Source: Planoprotostelium fungivorum (Eukaryota > Evosea > Variosea > Cavosteliida > Cavosteliaceae). From it: a stretch of 10,689 bases of DNA. Within the stretch, counting starts at the first letter, position 1. The number at the start of each line of letters is the position of its first letter. Location: positions 1-10,689 of the forward strand of contig MDYQ01000431.1 of assembly GCA_003024175.1 (NCBI GenBank), written 5' to 3'. The notes beneath the pieces are model-generated. The model saw only the letters and a list, made by a program, of their open reading frames with translations. It was not told the DNA's origin and made no database searches. Of the stretch, positions 1-8,120 are shown piece after piece. Made by a program: the position numbers and the translations under genes.

Positions 1-1294
1 TGCCTTGTATGTATCTTTCTGTCGATGTGTCTCTGAGATAGCGGACGCTTGCAGGCATAGACTTGTGGCACGTTCCAGTTGTCATGACACCCTCCTGATT
101 CGATTTCAGATGATCGATAGACTTTCACATTTACCTTGAACAGTGTGCTTATGAACTTTCTGATGGTCGAATGGTCTAAAAGGTTCAATATAGACAGATC
201 TTCTAGTTTAGAGGGTGACATCTCGTTGTACGCCGTCAGATTGCGGAAGGCTTCGTTTGCGTGCACAACGATGCAGCAACTATAGACGATCAGCGGATGA
301 TTTCACCCAATCTTTCACCTCATCCACACTATCGAGGGTACAGGTAATGGCGCACAGTTGTCACTGATGTACTGATGACATTCAGAAGATGAAAACCTTT
401 TCATCTCACCCGCATCGAGCGGACGTGTTGTTCCATCATCGTTCGTCGTTGTTCAATAGTAATGAAGGTTTGGAGCTCTTTGATTCTCCTTCCTATGCTC
501 TGTGCGATCCTTGTCATCAACGTTCTACCCTCTTCAATGGTAAAGACTCCTCTAACTGGCATGAGATCGCGAGTGATGAATAAGAAGATTTCACCCATCG
601 ATGAGCCTAGTAAACATCCTCTCTATGAACCAATTATCCAGCCACAATGACGGAGGCAAACCTTCATCCAAATAGGCGGGCGCTGTTTGAGGTAGTCCAT
701 AAGGAGAGCTATCACCCGGGTGGCGGATCGCATCGGACGTGACGTCGTGGTCCTGAAATGGACGCGAAATTGGACCTTGTGATGACATCGAAGTGGGCTG
801 TTGATGTCATTGGCGTTTAATGTTCTTCGATGAGGGTCCGCACCTGAAGGCCCGACATACGGTCCATGTGGAAGGCATCATTGTGGGGTCCACTCGTCGT
901 CTCCTCTTTCATGAGAAATGTTGTCTCCTCTTGCGCCAGGAATGGGTCCTGATATAATATCGTGCAAGGATCTCCGATGACGCTTGGGGCATTCTGAGCT
1001 AACTGGTTGGCCGAGAGACTCAACCTAGTCGGCGTGGTCCGTATCTTCTTCTCTGCATCTACACAACTCTGAGATTGGCCGCGCATGCAGCATCTTCGGC
1101 AGGGCCGATCTGTCGGTGGTGTTCAGGTGTGGTCGTTATATCGGGATGGGATCACCATCGTCACAGTGAGCGTGTTCCCTCTTGCAGGCAGCGCAGGCAG
1201 ATCGCGTCCTCAGCCTGATCATCGAAGATCTCCGATCTGAGAAATGTTTGCCTCCTGAGATGGTGTGCTGTTGATGTGGGATCTTCAAGGTCAT
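1..1294 (-). CDS. Zn2Cys6-PAS transcription factor, ERT1/AcuK-like, copy 1 (3' end outside window)
   Basis: Likely a nuclear DNA-binding regulator. Exons on the minus strand: 1294-1156, 1109-844, 797-595, 551-410, 371-319, 279-135 and 94-1 (open at the window edge), giving 347 complete codons. Introns are 38-46 nt. The start is the ATG at 1294, which leaves an open N-terminus before the zinc cluster. Exons 1 and 2 join in the cluster to give C34-x2-C37-x6-C44-x5-C50-x2-C53-x8-C62, with the RPCRRC core seen in fungal ERT1/AcuK/RDS2 proteins and an extra Cys at 54. A long linker containing LPPSLW follows. Exons 4-6 then carry a Gln/Arg-rich helix and a PAS-like segment (IVW, VVHANEAF, LTAYNE). 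The family controls gluconeogenesis and carbon-source genes in fungi; that role here is inference. It lies directly downstream of its paralogue on the same strand. No stop or frameshift is seen in the visible part. Confidence 0.85.
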
Positions 1295-1648
1295 AACTGT
1301 CGTCCTTATTCAATCTCAGGATCCCTCTTAAGCGAAGAGACGAGAATAATTGACAACATCGAGGTTATTACAGCAGAACTCTTGCCAATTCTGCTGTGCT
1401 GTATTCGCCAGTGAAAGAGAAACACAACTGCGCGAAATGAACATTGGGTGGGTTAGGTCAATCGGAGCTTTTGTATGGAGAACCCATTGAAAATTGAATT
1501 TACTTACAAAATTGTGATATTGGGGGAAAACTCCTGCTAGCACCAGTGGGTTGAAGGCGAACCCATCATGATGAACACCTTTCAAGTTGACACAGAGGCT
1601 CTGCAAAAGTTTATTCCTCTTCGCAACCAACCGCCTTCGTCAACATCT
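1295..1648. other. Spacer between the tandem paralogues
   Basis: This 354-bp gap should hold the 3' UTR of copy 2 (poly(A) signal at 1610-1615) and the promoter and 5' UTR of copy 1. A minus-strand open frame (1328-1630) crosses it but shows no recognisable family, spans the expected poly(A) site and has no equivalent upstream of copy 2. I see no TATA box or clear operator. Confidence 0.5.
1610..1615 (-). terminator. Poly(A) signal of the complete Zn2Cys6-PAS gene
   Basis: Minus-strand AATAAA (TTTATT on the plus strand), 34 nt beyond the stop codon at 1649. This implies a very short 3' untranslated region. Confidence 0.6.
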
Positions 1649-3041
1649 TCAACCGATCTGTTCACAGACTGACGATCGCCTGGAAGAGACTGTCCTGTCT
1701 TCCACGGAGGGAAACTCGCCAAGGAGAGAAGGAAGGGGCAGAAAGTGAGCTGTATAGAAGGTGGGAAGCCCAAAGATGTCTCTCGTGATCGACAGAGTCA
1801 GTGTGCCTTGTATGTATCTTTCTGTCGATGTGTCTCTGAGATAGCCGACGCTTGCAGGCATAGACTTGTGACACGGTCCGGTTGTCGTGGCGCCCTCCTG
1901 ACCGTCGTTCAATGCAGAATGTGCCGTCGTGCCTTTACCTTGAGCAGCGAATGCATGAATACCCTGATGGTTGAGTGGTCTAAAAGGTTTAATATGGACA
2001 GAGATTCCAGTTTAGAGGGCGACGTCTCGTTGTACCCCGTCAGGTGTCGGAATGCGTCGTTCGCATGGACGACGATGCAGCAGCTGACGATCGTCAGAGA
2101 ACGTCTGACAAAATCTTCACCTCATCCAGACCAGAGAAGGTATCGGTGACGAGGCACAAGTATCGCTGACAGACTACAGATCTTCAGAGAATTTGATTTG
2201 ATAGAAACCACCTGCACTAAGGAGAGGTGCTCCTCGGTCATCACTTTTCGCTGTTCGGAAGTGACGAAGATTTGAAGTTCGTTGATCTTCTTCCCGTTTG
2301 TCTGAATGGTCTTGTTCATCCATTTGGTTCCTTCTTCCATCGTGAATGCACCCCTCGATGGATCAGACGTGGATGTTTGACGAGTTCTTACCTCTCGATG
2401 AGCCGGGAGTAGACCATGTCGATATGCCAGGGCCGAAACCATAACGAAGGAGGTAATCCTTCAATCAAACCAGGTGCTGTCCAGCGCAGAAAATTATTTG
2501 GATGATCAGCATCATGCTGATTTGGATGCAAGTCCATCGTTAGATCTTGGAGAGATGTTGCAGTGACATCCTGTTGTGATGTTAGCATCTTAGGAATTAT
2601 CCTTGATGTAGCATACCTGAACACTCAAAATGTGCTTCGTGTGGCAGCCCTGGGTACGTGGGATTGTATCAAATGATGGCACCTCGTTCAAAAGAAACGG
2701 ATCCTGAAAAGAGATCGTAGACGGCGTCGTCGAAGCGGTAGGTGTGTTTGCGACAGAGGTGTGAGACAGGGCATCGTGTTGGTTTGATTTTCCTCTTCTC
2801 TTCCTCTCGACGTCTATGCAGTTGTGAGGTTGTCCCCGCATGTAGCATCTCCGGCAGGGCCGATCTGCCGGCGACAGTAAACATCTCCCGGAATGTTCAT
2901 GGAAGACTCACTATCGTCACAGTGGGCGTGCTCTCTCCTACAGGAAGTGCAAGCGGTTTTCGTTCTCATCCTGATCGACGAGAGTTTCTGTGCAATGATG
3001 GATCTGTTGGGGCTTGTGTCTTGATGATGTGAAGTCGCCAT
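1649..3041 (-). CDS. Zn2Cys6-PAS transcription factor, ERT1/AcuK-like, copy 2 (complete)
   Basis: Complete paralogue of the gene to its left, 381 aa in seven exons: 3041-2912, 2864-2617, 2570-2392, 2353-2212, 2173-2121, 2083-1939 and 1897-1649. The six introns are 37-47 nt. The Gal4-type cluster is C31-x2-C34-x6-C41-x5-C47-x2-C50-x8-C59, followed by a basic stretch (ERKRR), as expected for DNA contact. A linker rich in Ser/Thr/Pro/Asn precedes the PAS half. There, PSLVW, VVHANDAF, LTGYNE and LNLLDHS are PAS-like, and the C-terminal SITRDIFGLP plus FLPLP matches the end of fungal ERT1/AcuK proteins (from memory of the family). The start at 3041 is the first ATG in frame with the cluster. An AATAAA lies 34 nt past the stop. 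The target genes and metabolic role are not shown by the sequence. ERT1-like is the best family call; another PAS-containing zinc-cluster subfamily is possible. Confidence 0.88.
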
Positions 3042-3659
3042 AGCTGTGGATCCGTTGAACTGCTGTCTTTGTCTTTTGTATAGCGACGACGAATGGCTGA
3101 CAGCCTTCAGGGGTCCTGTTGCTATAGCCTCGATGTTGCCTAAACCCCTGCAACGCGCGGTCAGGCCTCATTTTATTGATGCTACTGCACCACGTCTAAC
3201 TGCCAGTCAAATTTTATCCTCGAGTAGAGTAAAATGCCATAGTTCTGAGTACGTAACAATTTCGTTTTTGAGTATTAGGGCCAATACTGTCGAAATCTCA
3301 GGTAAGTCTACCATTGGTGGTAGAATAGAGTCCTCGTATCTCTGCTATACATTTCACCTGGGACGGACACATTTGAATTTTCCGTCAGGTGCAGAGCTGG
3401 AGGTAACCACCCTATAGAGTCCGATGGTCTTCCACCAGGCTACGCGTTCACAGACCTTCACAACATCAGCTCAGTCGTGATCTGGTGATAGGGTATTCAG
3501 GTCACACACTCCACGCTTCTCCAGACAAAAGCCTCTGGTCCAGTTGAGCCATTTTGTGAAGTTCACCCCAACAAGAAGTTTTCTGAGAACGAACGTGTCC
3601 CACCAATATGGACCGTTACGAACACGACTAGATGGGAGCCTATTCTAAGCCCACACGAG
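3042..3659. other. Divergent intergenic region between the regulator pair and the secreted-protein gene
   Basis: A 618-bp non-genic stretch, the largest in the window. It should contain the promoter of copy 2 (leftward) and of the gene at 3660 (rightward). A plus-strand open frame at 3046-3417 encodes 123 aa with no recognisable domain. A second frame from about 3495 runs into the signal peptide at 3660. Neither is called as a gene. No convincing core promoter motif is visible. Confidence 0.45.
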
Positions 3660-4435
3660 ATGATTCGAGCGTGTCTCATCGTCTTAACCATCCTGTCTCT
3701 ATCCCAACACATGACATACGTAACTTGATCGTGACGCGAAATTCCGGTATCACCGGGGTGTCCCACACGAATTGGTGAGATATCGTACGTGATGTCGTAT
3801 CTGACGGTGGGGTAGGTTCTTCACTTTGAATGAGACGCAGTACGGTGCACCACGGGTGATTGAGATCAATACGATTCAGGTGAGGGAAGTTGATGACGTA
3901 GAGTGACGTCACGATAGATTCCCAATGGTACGTGGTTCATATTTGCCACGCCTTATCCCAAGGGAACGAATTTCACCATCTGGTCGGATCTGTGGAACAA
4001 TCGATGGTTACCTGGTTATTTCGTCTTTGGTGATCACATCACATCATCACATCACCTTCCATCGAAGCTTCATGATCTTCAGAGGATCTTGCATCGTAGT
4101 TTCATCATCGCATCCATCTCTCAGCACACCTTCTCTGATTCCATCCAGAACAAGCGGACAGCTTCGATCGAGTTTACTACGGAGACGGCACGAATTATTT
4201 CGTCGACTCAGATGGAATCTTGTACATCAAAGTGAGAGACTACACCGTCGACTCTTCCTTCAGCTATTTCCGGGACGGAGCGAGGATCAACGAATTCAAC
4301 AACGGCTTCGTCTATCACGTTCGTGCAACATGCCCTGGAGAAGTCGTGACAGTGGATGTACAACCGGGCTACACGTCTCCCAACTTGGTTGAATTCTGTG
4401 GTGGCGTTTCGAACGTCAGGCCGTCTTGGGGATGA
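3660..4435 (+). CDS. Small secreted protein, family not recognised
   Basis: Four exons (3660-3719, 3841-3879, 3918-4029, 4149-4435) join without phase conflict to a 165-aa protein. Residues 1-20 look like a signal peptide (Arg3, then a CLIVLTILSLS core). The mature part is rich in aromatics, for example a TWFIFATPYP segment and IWSDLWNNRW, and has N-x-T sequons at N36 and N51. Two cysteines near the C-terminus (TCPG, EFCGG) could pair. Alternating hydrophobic stretches (GILYIKVRDY, EVVTVDVQP) suggest beta strands, so a small beta-sandwich is plausible. I do not recognise the family. The start was chosen for its hydrophobic core; the frame is open upstream to about 3495, so a longer N-terminus is possible. 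Introns are 121, 38 and 119 nt. The first and third are long for this window, so those junctions are the least certain. Confidence 0.65.
3904..3911. promoter_or_regulatory. Perfect TGACGTCA palindrome (CRE-like) in an intron
   Basis: An eight-base CRE/ATF-type palindrome inside the 38-nt second intron of the secreted-protein gene, 7 nt before the acceptor AG. Whether any factor binds it is unknown. Confidence 0.3.
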
Positions 4436-4441
4436 GATAAA
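4436..4441 (+). terminator. Possible variant poly(A) signal abutting the stop codon
   Basis: GATAAA directly follows the TGA stop of the secreted-protein gene. It is a weak one-base variant of AATAAA; no canonical hexamer occurs in the 128 bp before the convergent gene. Confidence 0.25.
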
Positions 4442-4563
4442 ATGCGATGATGAGATCATGTGACGATTTATCGATTACAATGGGTGTAGACTCATCTAAT
4501 TTACTTGCTGATGAAGATTAGCTCGTGGAAGGTGTTGATGTTGAACTCACTTTCTCTGGCTTC

Positions 4564-5145
4564 CTACGGGCGGGAAATTCTGTTTCTGGCTGATCCGAGG
4601 ATGTTCATATGCTTGATGATGCGTTCCTCTCCGACCAGTTCGACCACAATCTCTACGCGCATCTCGGTTTTTTTGTTGATGTGAGGCCTGCCAGGATCTG
4701 TGATCTGATGATACTGTGGAATCCTGCTCAATTCGGGTAGCGTAAATCTTCCATCGACCGAGATCTGATCCACGGATTGATAGAGCACGAAATGCTTATT
4801 GTGCACCAGAAGAGTGATGCAGATGGTGGCTGTTGTACCAGCAGGTAGTGTGGGACCAGTGATAGAGACTTCAATTTCTTGCGAATCATCTTGGCTCGAA
4901 GGTTTTCTGTCCCACAACTGAACGCTTCCAAGGTTTGTGGACAGTTGTCTTGGAAGAAACCGTGTTGTAGATAGCACATCACTATCTAAAGCGAAGTCCT
5001 CGCTCGAGAGCAAGTTGAGAGGGCTCTCGTCGACGACTATGTCGTCACCAAGATTTTCATCCATCTGAACGGGTAATCCCCTGGGCGACTCATTCCATTG
5101 TGAGTGGATATCTCCAAAACCGTCTGTTGAGATGTTGTTTGTCAT
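4564..5145 (-). CDS. Hypothetical protein, single exon, unrecognised
   Basis: An uninterrupted 193-codon frame, unusual where other genes have an intron every 100 or so bases. The N-terminal third is acidic and Ser/Leu-rich (DENLGDDIVVDESP, then SSEDFALDSDVL). The rest alternates polar and hydrophobic residues (IEVSITGP, ATICITLLVH, EMRVEIVVELVGE), consistent with a beta-sheet domain, and ends SARNRISRP. The frame stays open upstream to an ATG at 5385, but that stretch is a translated pyrimidine tract and nearly reaches the poly(A) signal of the neighbouring gene. I therefore prefer the ATG at 5145. A CAG acceptor-like site lies just before it, so a 5' UTR intron is possible. No family is recognised. 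It converges on the secreted-protein gene, with 128 bp between the stop codons. Confidence 0.45.
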   Translation of the reverse strand: MTNNISTDGFGDIHSQWNESPRGLPVQMDENLGDDIVVDESPLNLLSSEDFALDSDVLSTTRFLPRQLSTNLGSVQLWDRKPSSQDDSQEIEVSITGPTLPAGTTATICITLLVHNKHFVLYQSVDQISVDGRFTLPELSRIPQYHQITDPGRPHINKKTEMRVEIVVELVGEERIIKHMNILGSARNRISRP

Positions 5146-5394
5146 TTCAGTGTGGTGTCTGAGTGAAGAGACGATGCTTTCTCTTTTCGATGTTGCAAAT
5201 AGTATGAGAGAGACGTCCCGTAAAAAGAAAGAAAAGAAAGAAAAAGATGAATAGGGTTGAAGGAGAGGATGATATCGAAGATGGAAAGAAGTTTTGTGGG
5301 CAGCGGTGGCAGAAGACATCTTTTTGATGGGAGGCAGGTGTCGGTGAACCTGTGAACGAGATATGAGGTACAACGAGTGTAACATCAGATATTC
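5146..5394. promoter_or_regulatory. Upstream region of the single-exon gene, with polypyrimidine tract
   Basis: About 250 bp between the orphan gene and the saposin gene's poly(A) signal. On the minus strand it has a long C/T-rich tract (about 5220-5250, A/G-rich on the plus strand), typical of a promoter or 5' UTR and not of coding sequence. Confidence 0.35.
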
Positions 5395-5400
5395 TTTATT
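5395..5400 (-). terminator. Poly(A) signal of the saposin-like gene
   Basis: Canonical minus-strand AATAAA, beginning 15 nt after the stop codon at 5415. Confidence 0.65.
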
Positions 5401-5414
5401 GAGCTAGCAACAAT

Positions 5415-5959
5415 TCAATTCTTGCGGGGACGGAAGAAAGGTCTTCTGAGGGGAGCAGCGGTGGCGGTGGCGGTGGCAGTCTCAGTTCCGCAGAGCTTGA
5501 TGCCCTGGCAGATCTGCATGGGTCAGATGGATTCCGTTGATACCAAAAGACGTCACCTCGAGGGGAGGTCTCTGCTCCTGGATGGGCTTGACGATCTTGT
5601 CGATGTCTCCTCCAATCAGTTTGACGCACTGAAGATGGTTAGACAAAGAAGACGAATGGATCATCTATCTCTCACCTTCTCGTACTCAGAAGCGGGGGCG
5701 AAGTTGCAGGCATTAATGATCAGCTACCATACTTTTAGACTCTCACCATCTTCGAGTGACTCACCTCAGTGATGTTTCCTCCCAAACCAGTGGCTTCAAG
5801 GGCCTCAGCGAAACCAATGACGCTCTTGCAAGTGGTGCAGAGAAGGAAGTTAGGGGGCTGGCCATTGGTGGGTGGCTGCTCAGTGACGGTCTGAGTGATA
5901 CCCTGAGCAGAGACGACGGCGAGAACCAGGCAGAGGAAGACGGCGATGCGGCTGTTCAT
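5415..5959 (-). CDS. Secreted saposin-like (SapB domain) protein
   Basis: A 137-aa protein from four exons: 5959-5765, 5723-5676, 5628-5557 and 5513-5415. Introns are 41, 47 and 43 nt, all in phase 0. Residues 1-19 form a clear signal peptide (hydrophobic core, then VVSAQG). After a Thr/Pro linker comes one saposin B domain with the six-cysteine pattern C41-x2-C44-x26-C71-x10-C82-x24-C107-x5-C113. Family knowledge predicts pairs 41-113, 44-107 and 71-82. N62 is an N-glycosylation sequon. The last 24 residues are an Ala-Thr repeat and a basic tail (PLRRPFFRPRKN). Such proteins act in lysosomes or outside the cell on lipids; some relatives permeabilise membranes. Which role applies here cannot be read from the sequence. 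The cysteine pattern only appears after splicing, which strongly supports the exon model. An in-frame upstream ATG exists, but 5959 gives the better signal peptide. Confidence 0.9.
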
Positions 5960-6137
5960 GTTGTTGAATCTTTTGTTTTGAATCCACACCAGAAGATTCG
6001 ACCAAAGCCGCGACACGTCAGGCTGTCTTTTTCGCGAGGGAAAGAGAAATCGGTTTCAATAAAAACACCTTTTAGACATCTTTCCGTGAAGGAACCACAC
6101 CGATAGGCGGTCGTGTTTCAGAGAGACCGAGGGTGTC
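5960..6137. promoter_or_regulatory. Spacer with the promoter of the saposin-like gene
   Basis: About 180 bp between the ODR-4 stop/poly(A) hexamer and the saposin ATG. It must hold the ODR-4 cleavage site and the saposin promoter. On the minus strand an A/T-rich run (about 6055-6068) followed by a C/T-rich run lies roughly 100 bp upstream of the ATG; I cannot name a core element. Confidence 0.3.
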
Positions 6138-6143
6138 TTTATT
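6138..6143 (-). terminator. Poly(A) hexamer overlapping the ODR-4 stop codon
   Basis: The codons GAA TAA plus the next A spell AATAAA on the minus strand, so the hexamer contains the stop codon. If used, the 3' UTR would be only about 10-30 nt. Confidence 0.5.
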
Positions 6144-8120
6144 CTGTAGATTGGACAAAGAAGGCAAGGATGAGGAAGAGAACAGCGACGATGATGAGGG
6201 GGAGCGTAAGTCGATTGCCTGCATTCTTTGGAATGGGGTGGCGATCGGACGGTCCATCTGTCGTCGTGTCGATGGTTCGTGATGGTGTGATCTTCTTTTC
6301 TCTCTCCACGACCTTCTCTACCTTCTTCGGTTTCTCTCCTGACGCCTCTCAGCTGCGAGCATGTGTGTCACATGTCTCACGGATGGGAATGGTCTCTACG
6401 GATTCTGTCTTCTTCTCTTCTTCTGACACTGCCTTCAGACTGAACATCTCCTCCCATCTCGAAAGTGAATCTTCCTGATGAGATGGATGTCAGATCAGAT
6501 CGAGATGAGATTCGATTGTCGGTGCATCTCACCTTCGTCTCATCTTCAAAGAGGTAGTCGGAGGCCATCTGAGAGTGTGCCAGTGTCGACGTTTGTTCAT
6601 CGTTAGCCCCGAATAACGGGAGGTAGACTCTCTTCGGTAGTTGAATGTGTCCCGTCTTCTCCGTAACGTCGACGCTTTTGGTCAGAGGATTGGTGGCTGA
6701 TACCATTTAACTTTGATCGTCGACATTTCTAACCTTGATCTTGGATGACCAGACGAATTCGCGTCACTACACTGTTGTAGATGTCCCTCTGTATCAGCTG
6801 CGCTCGCTTCAGTTTCCTCTGAAATTTCACGGAGATTTCACCTTGAGGGCAGTGGATAGAGGTTCTTTTGCGTGGACGAAAGTGATCGAGTGAATGGTCC
6901 CATGCAATGTCACGTGACCAGCAGAGCTGCTGTCTGTGAAGGTAGCGCCCGTCTGCTTGTTCTGAAGTTTCTTGTAAAATTCGACCTGATGGACCTTGGT
7001 CTGTCGATGTCAGTTGAATTCTCTGAAGATTTTTCTCACTTTTCCCAGAAATTTCATCAACAGTTGGTCCATGGGCTTGGCGTCAGGATCACTGCTCTCT
7101 ACAATCGTCCCATCGATCGATAATAAATTTTCGTTCAGAGACAAGATCAATTTCTCTACGGCTTTCTACTTCACATTCAGTGTCGTTTCGAAACCTTCAT
7201 CTTTTGTAAAGATTTGAATTTATGTGAGAGAATGAGAATAAACAATCACCTCCACGTGAGTGCTGAGGGTATCGTTTCTGTGGTCACAGTGAGATGAAAT
7301 GGTGATGTGATGATGTGAAGATGTGTCACCGTTCGTTGTTGGAGATGTCTATGGTCAAGTCCAATGGAAAGAACGTGGTGAATTTGTGGACGTTGACCTT
7401 CAGAAGATGAGACGAAAAGATCGAAGATGGAGTCGATGATGAACTCACTGCGTTTTCAGATTGAATCAACGGATTGAATTTAACAGCAGCAATACGACCC
7501 GTGAAGACTCGATCTTTCATGTTGAAATGTTTTCCAGTCAATCTAATGGCCAGTCGGTGACATCATAGGATGGTGATCTCACTTTCTCGTCTTGGCATCG
7601 ATGTGGAGGATGGCTCGTTCGTCCGATAGATCGAGATCCTGTGGATATCTCATCTTCTTGTACATGTTGGAGAGGAGCTGTCCCAATCGGTTTTCCATCT
7701 TGTTGTATTGGTCGGTCAAACACATGATGTAAATTCCATTCAGTTCGAGGCCGCCCGCTAGCATGCCGGATGTCTGTGAGTCGTGAGAAGGAAGTGGAGG
7801 GCCATCATAACATCACCAGTTTGGCGTGGTCAGAGATCCAACTGTCGTCCATGTTCGCCAGAGTCATCTTCTGATCTGAGAGACGTCAAATGGAAACTAG
7901 AGGTTCAGTACTCACCAGGATCTTGTGAGGGACTGGGAACGAGAGCGTAGACGTAATCTTTATCTGGACATATCTACATTCTTCAGTCGATGTCGCTTCA
8001 AATGTGTACCTGTCCAACCAAGAGTCCTATTTCGAATGGAATGGAATTCTTGAAGTCTGTGAGGTATTTGATACGAGCATTGTTGACCGAGTTATGATCT
8101 AAGAGAATCGTACGACCCAT
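6139..8120 (-). CDS. odr4: ODR-4 family protein (tail-anchored ER membrane protein)
   Basis: Thirteen exons: 8120-8010, 7973-7916, 7875-7817, 7773-7583, 7542-7449, 7397-7330, 7277-7250, 7165-7040, 7000-6842, 6788-6734, 6696-6533, 6474-6381 and 6338-6139. They give 468 aa, close to human ODR4 (about 450). Family marks in order are the N-terminal MGRT, FEIGLLVGQ, DYVYALVPSPSQD, the GMLAGGLELNGIYI block, TALKRDIYNSVVTR, the LPKRVYLPLFG block followed by SDYLFEDE, and a C-terminal membrane helix (LPLIIVAVLFLILAFFV) with a four-residue tail. In Caenorhabditis elegans ODR-4 works in the ER with ODR-8/UFSP2 to fold and traffic chemoreceptor GPCRs; that function is established there and inferred here. 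Introns are 36-84 nt. Intron 5 (7448-7398) is 51 nt without a stop and could be retained. Intron 9 has two workable acceptors. The 84-nt intron 7 is the least certain junction. Confidence 0.9.

Larger units (their letters stand above)
1..3041 (-). repeat. Tandem gene duplication (two units, offset 1803 bp at the 3' end)
   Basis: Bases 1-1294 and 1804-3041 are diverged direct copies of one seven-exon gene. All six introns fall at the same codon and phase in both copies. Exons 4, 5 and 6 are exactly 142, 53 and 145 nt in each. Introns keep similar lengths but differ in sequence. Exons 1-3 differ in length and much of their sequence. At the left edge 1-67 matches 1804-1870 with a single mismatch (43 versus 1846), far closer than the rest. 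Confidence 0.9.

Noticed and set aside
315-317. Apparent stop codon of copy 1 (and its equivalent at 2117-2119 in copy 2)
   Set aside because: In both paralogues a GT donor overlaps the TGA, and a 37-39 nt intron restores the frame into the PAS region, so neither gene is truncated there.
1328-1630. Minus-strand 100-codon open frame between the paralogues
   Set aside because: It spans the expected poly(A) site of copy 2, has no recognisable domain and no counterpart upstream of copy 2.
1745-2149. Plus-strand 134-codon open frame
   Set aside because: It lies antisense to the last three exons of the complete zinc-cluster gene, whose frame is supported by the paralogue and by PAS motifs.
3046-3417. 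Plus-strand 123-codon open frame
   Set aside because: No domain, signal peptide or splice extension found; composition is like non-coding DNA and it sits in the promoter region of copy 2. A lineage-specific gene cannot be fully excluded.
3925-4392. Plus-strand 155-codon open frame
   Set aside because: It reads through intron 3 of the secreted-protein gene in another frame, giving a Ser/His/Arg-rich translation. The spliced model keeps phase across four exons and yields a signal-peptide protein.
4564-5385. Long version of the orphan gene starting at 5385
   Set aside because: The added 80 residues are largely a translated pyrimidine tract and nearly reach the saposin gene's poly(A) signal, so the ATG at 5145 is preferred.
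5422-5772. Plus-strand 116-codon open frame
   Set aside because: Antisense to saposin exons and introns, where the six-cysteine domain is unmistakable.
6113-6478. Plus-strand 121-codon open frame
   Set aside because: Antisense to the last exons of odr4, including the membrane anchor.
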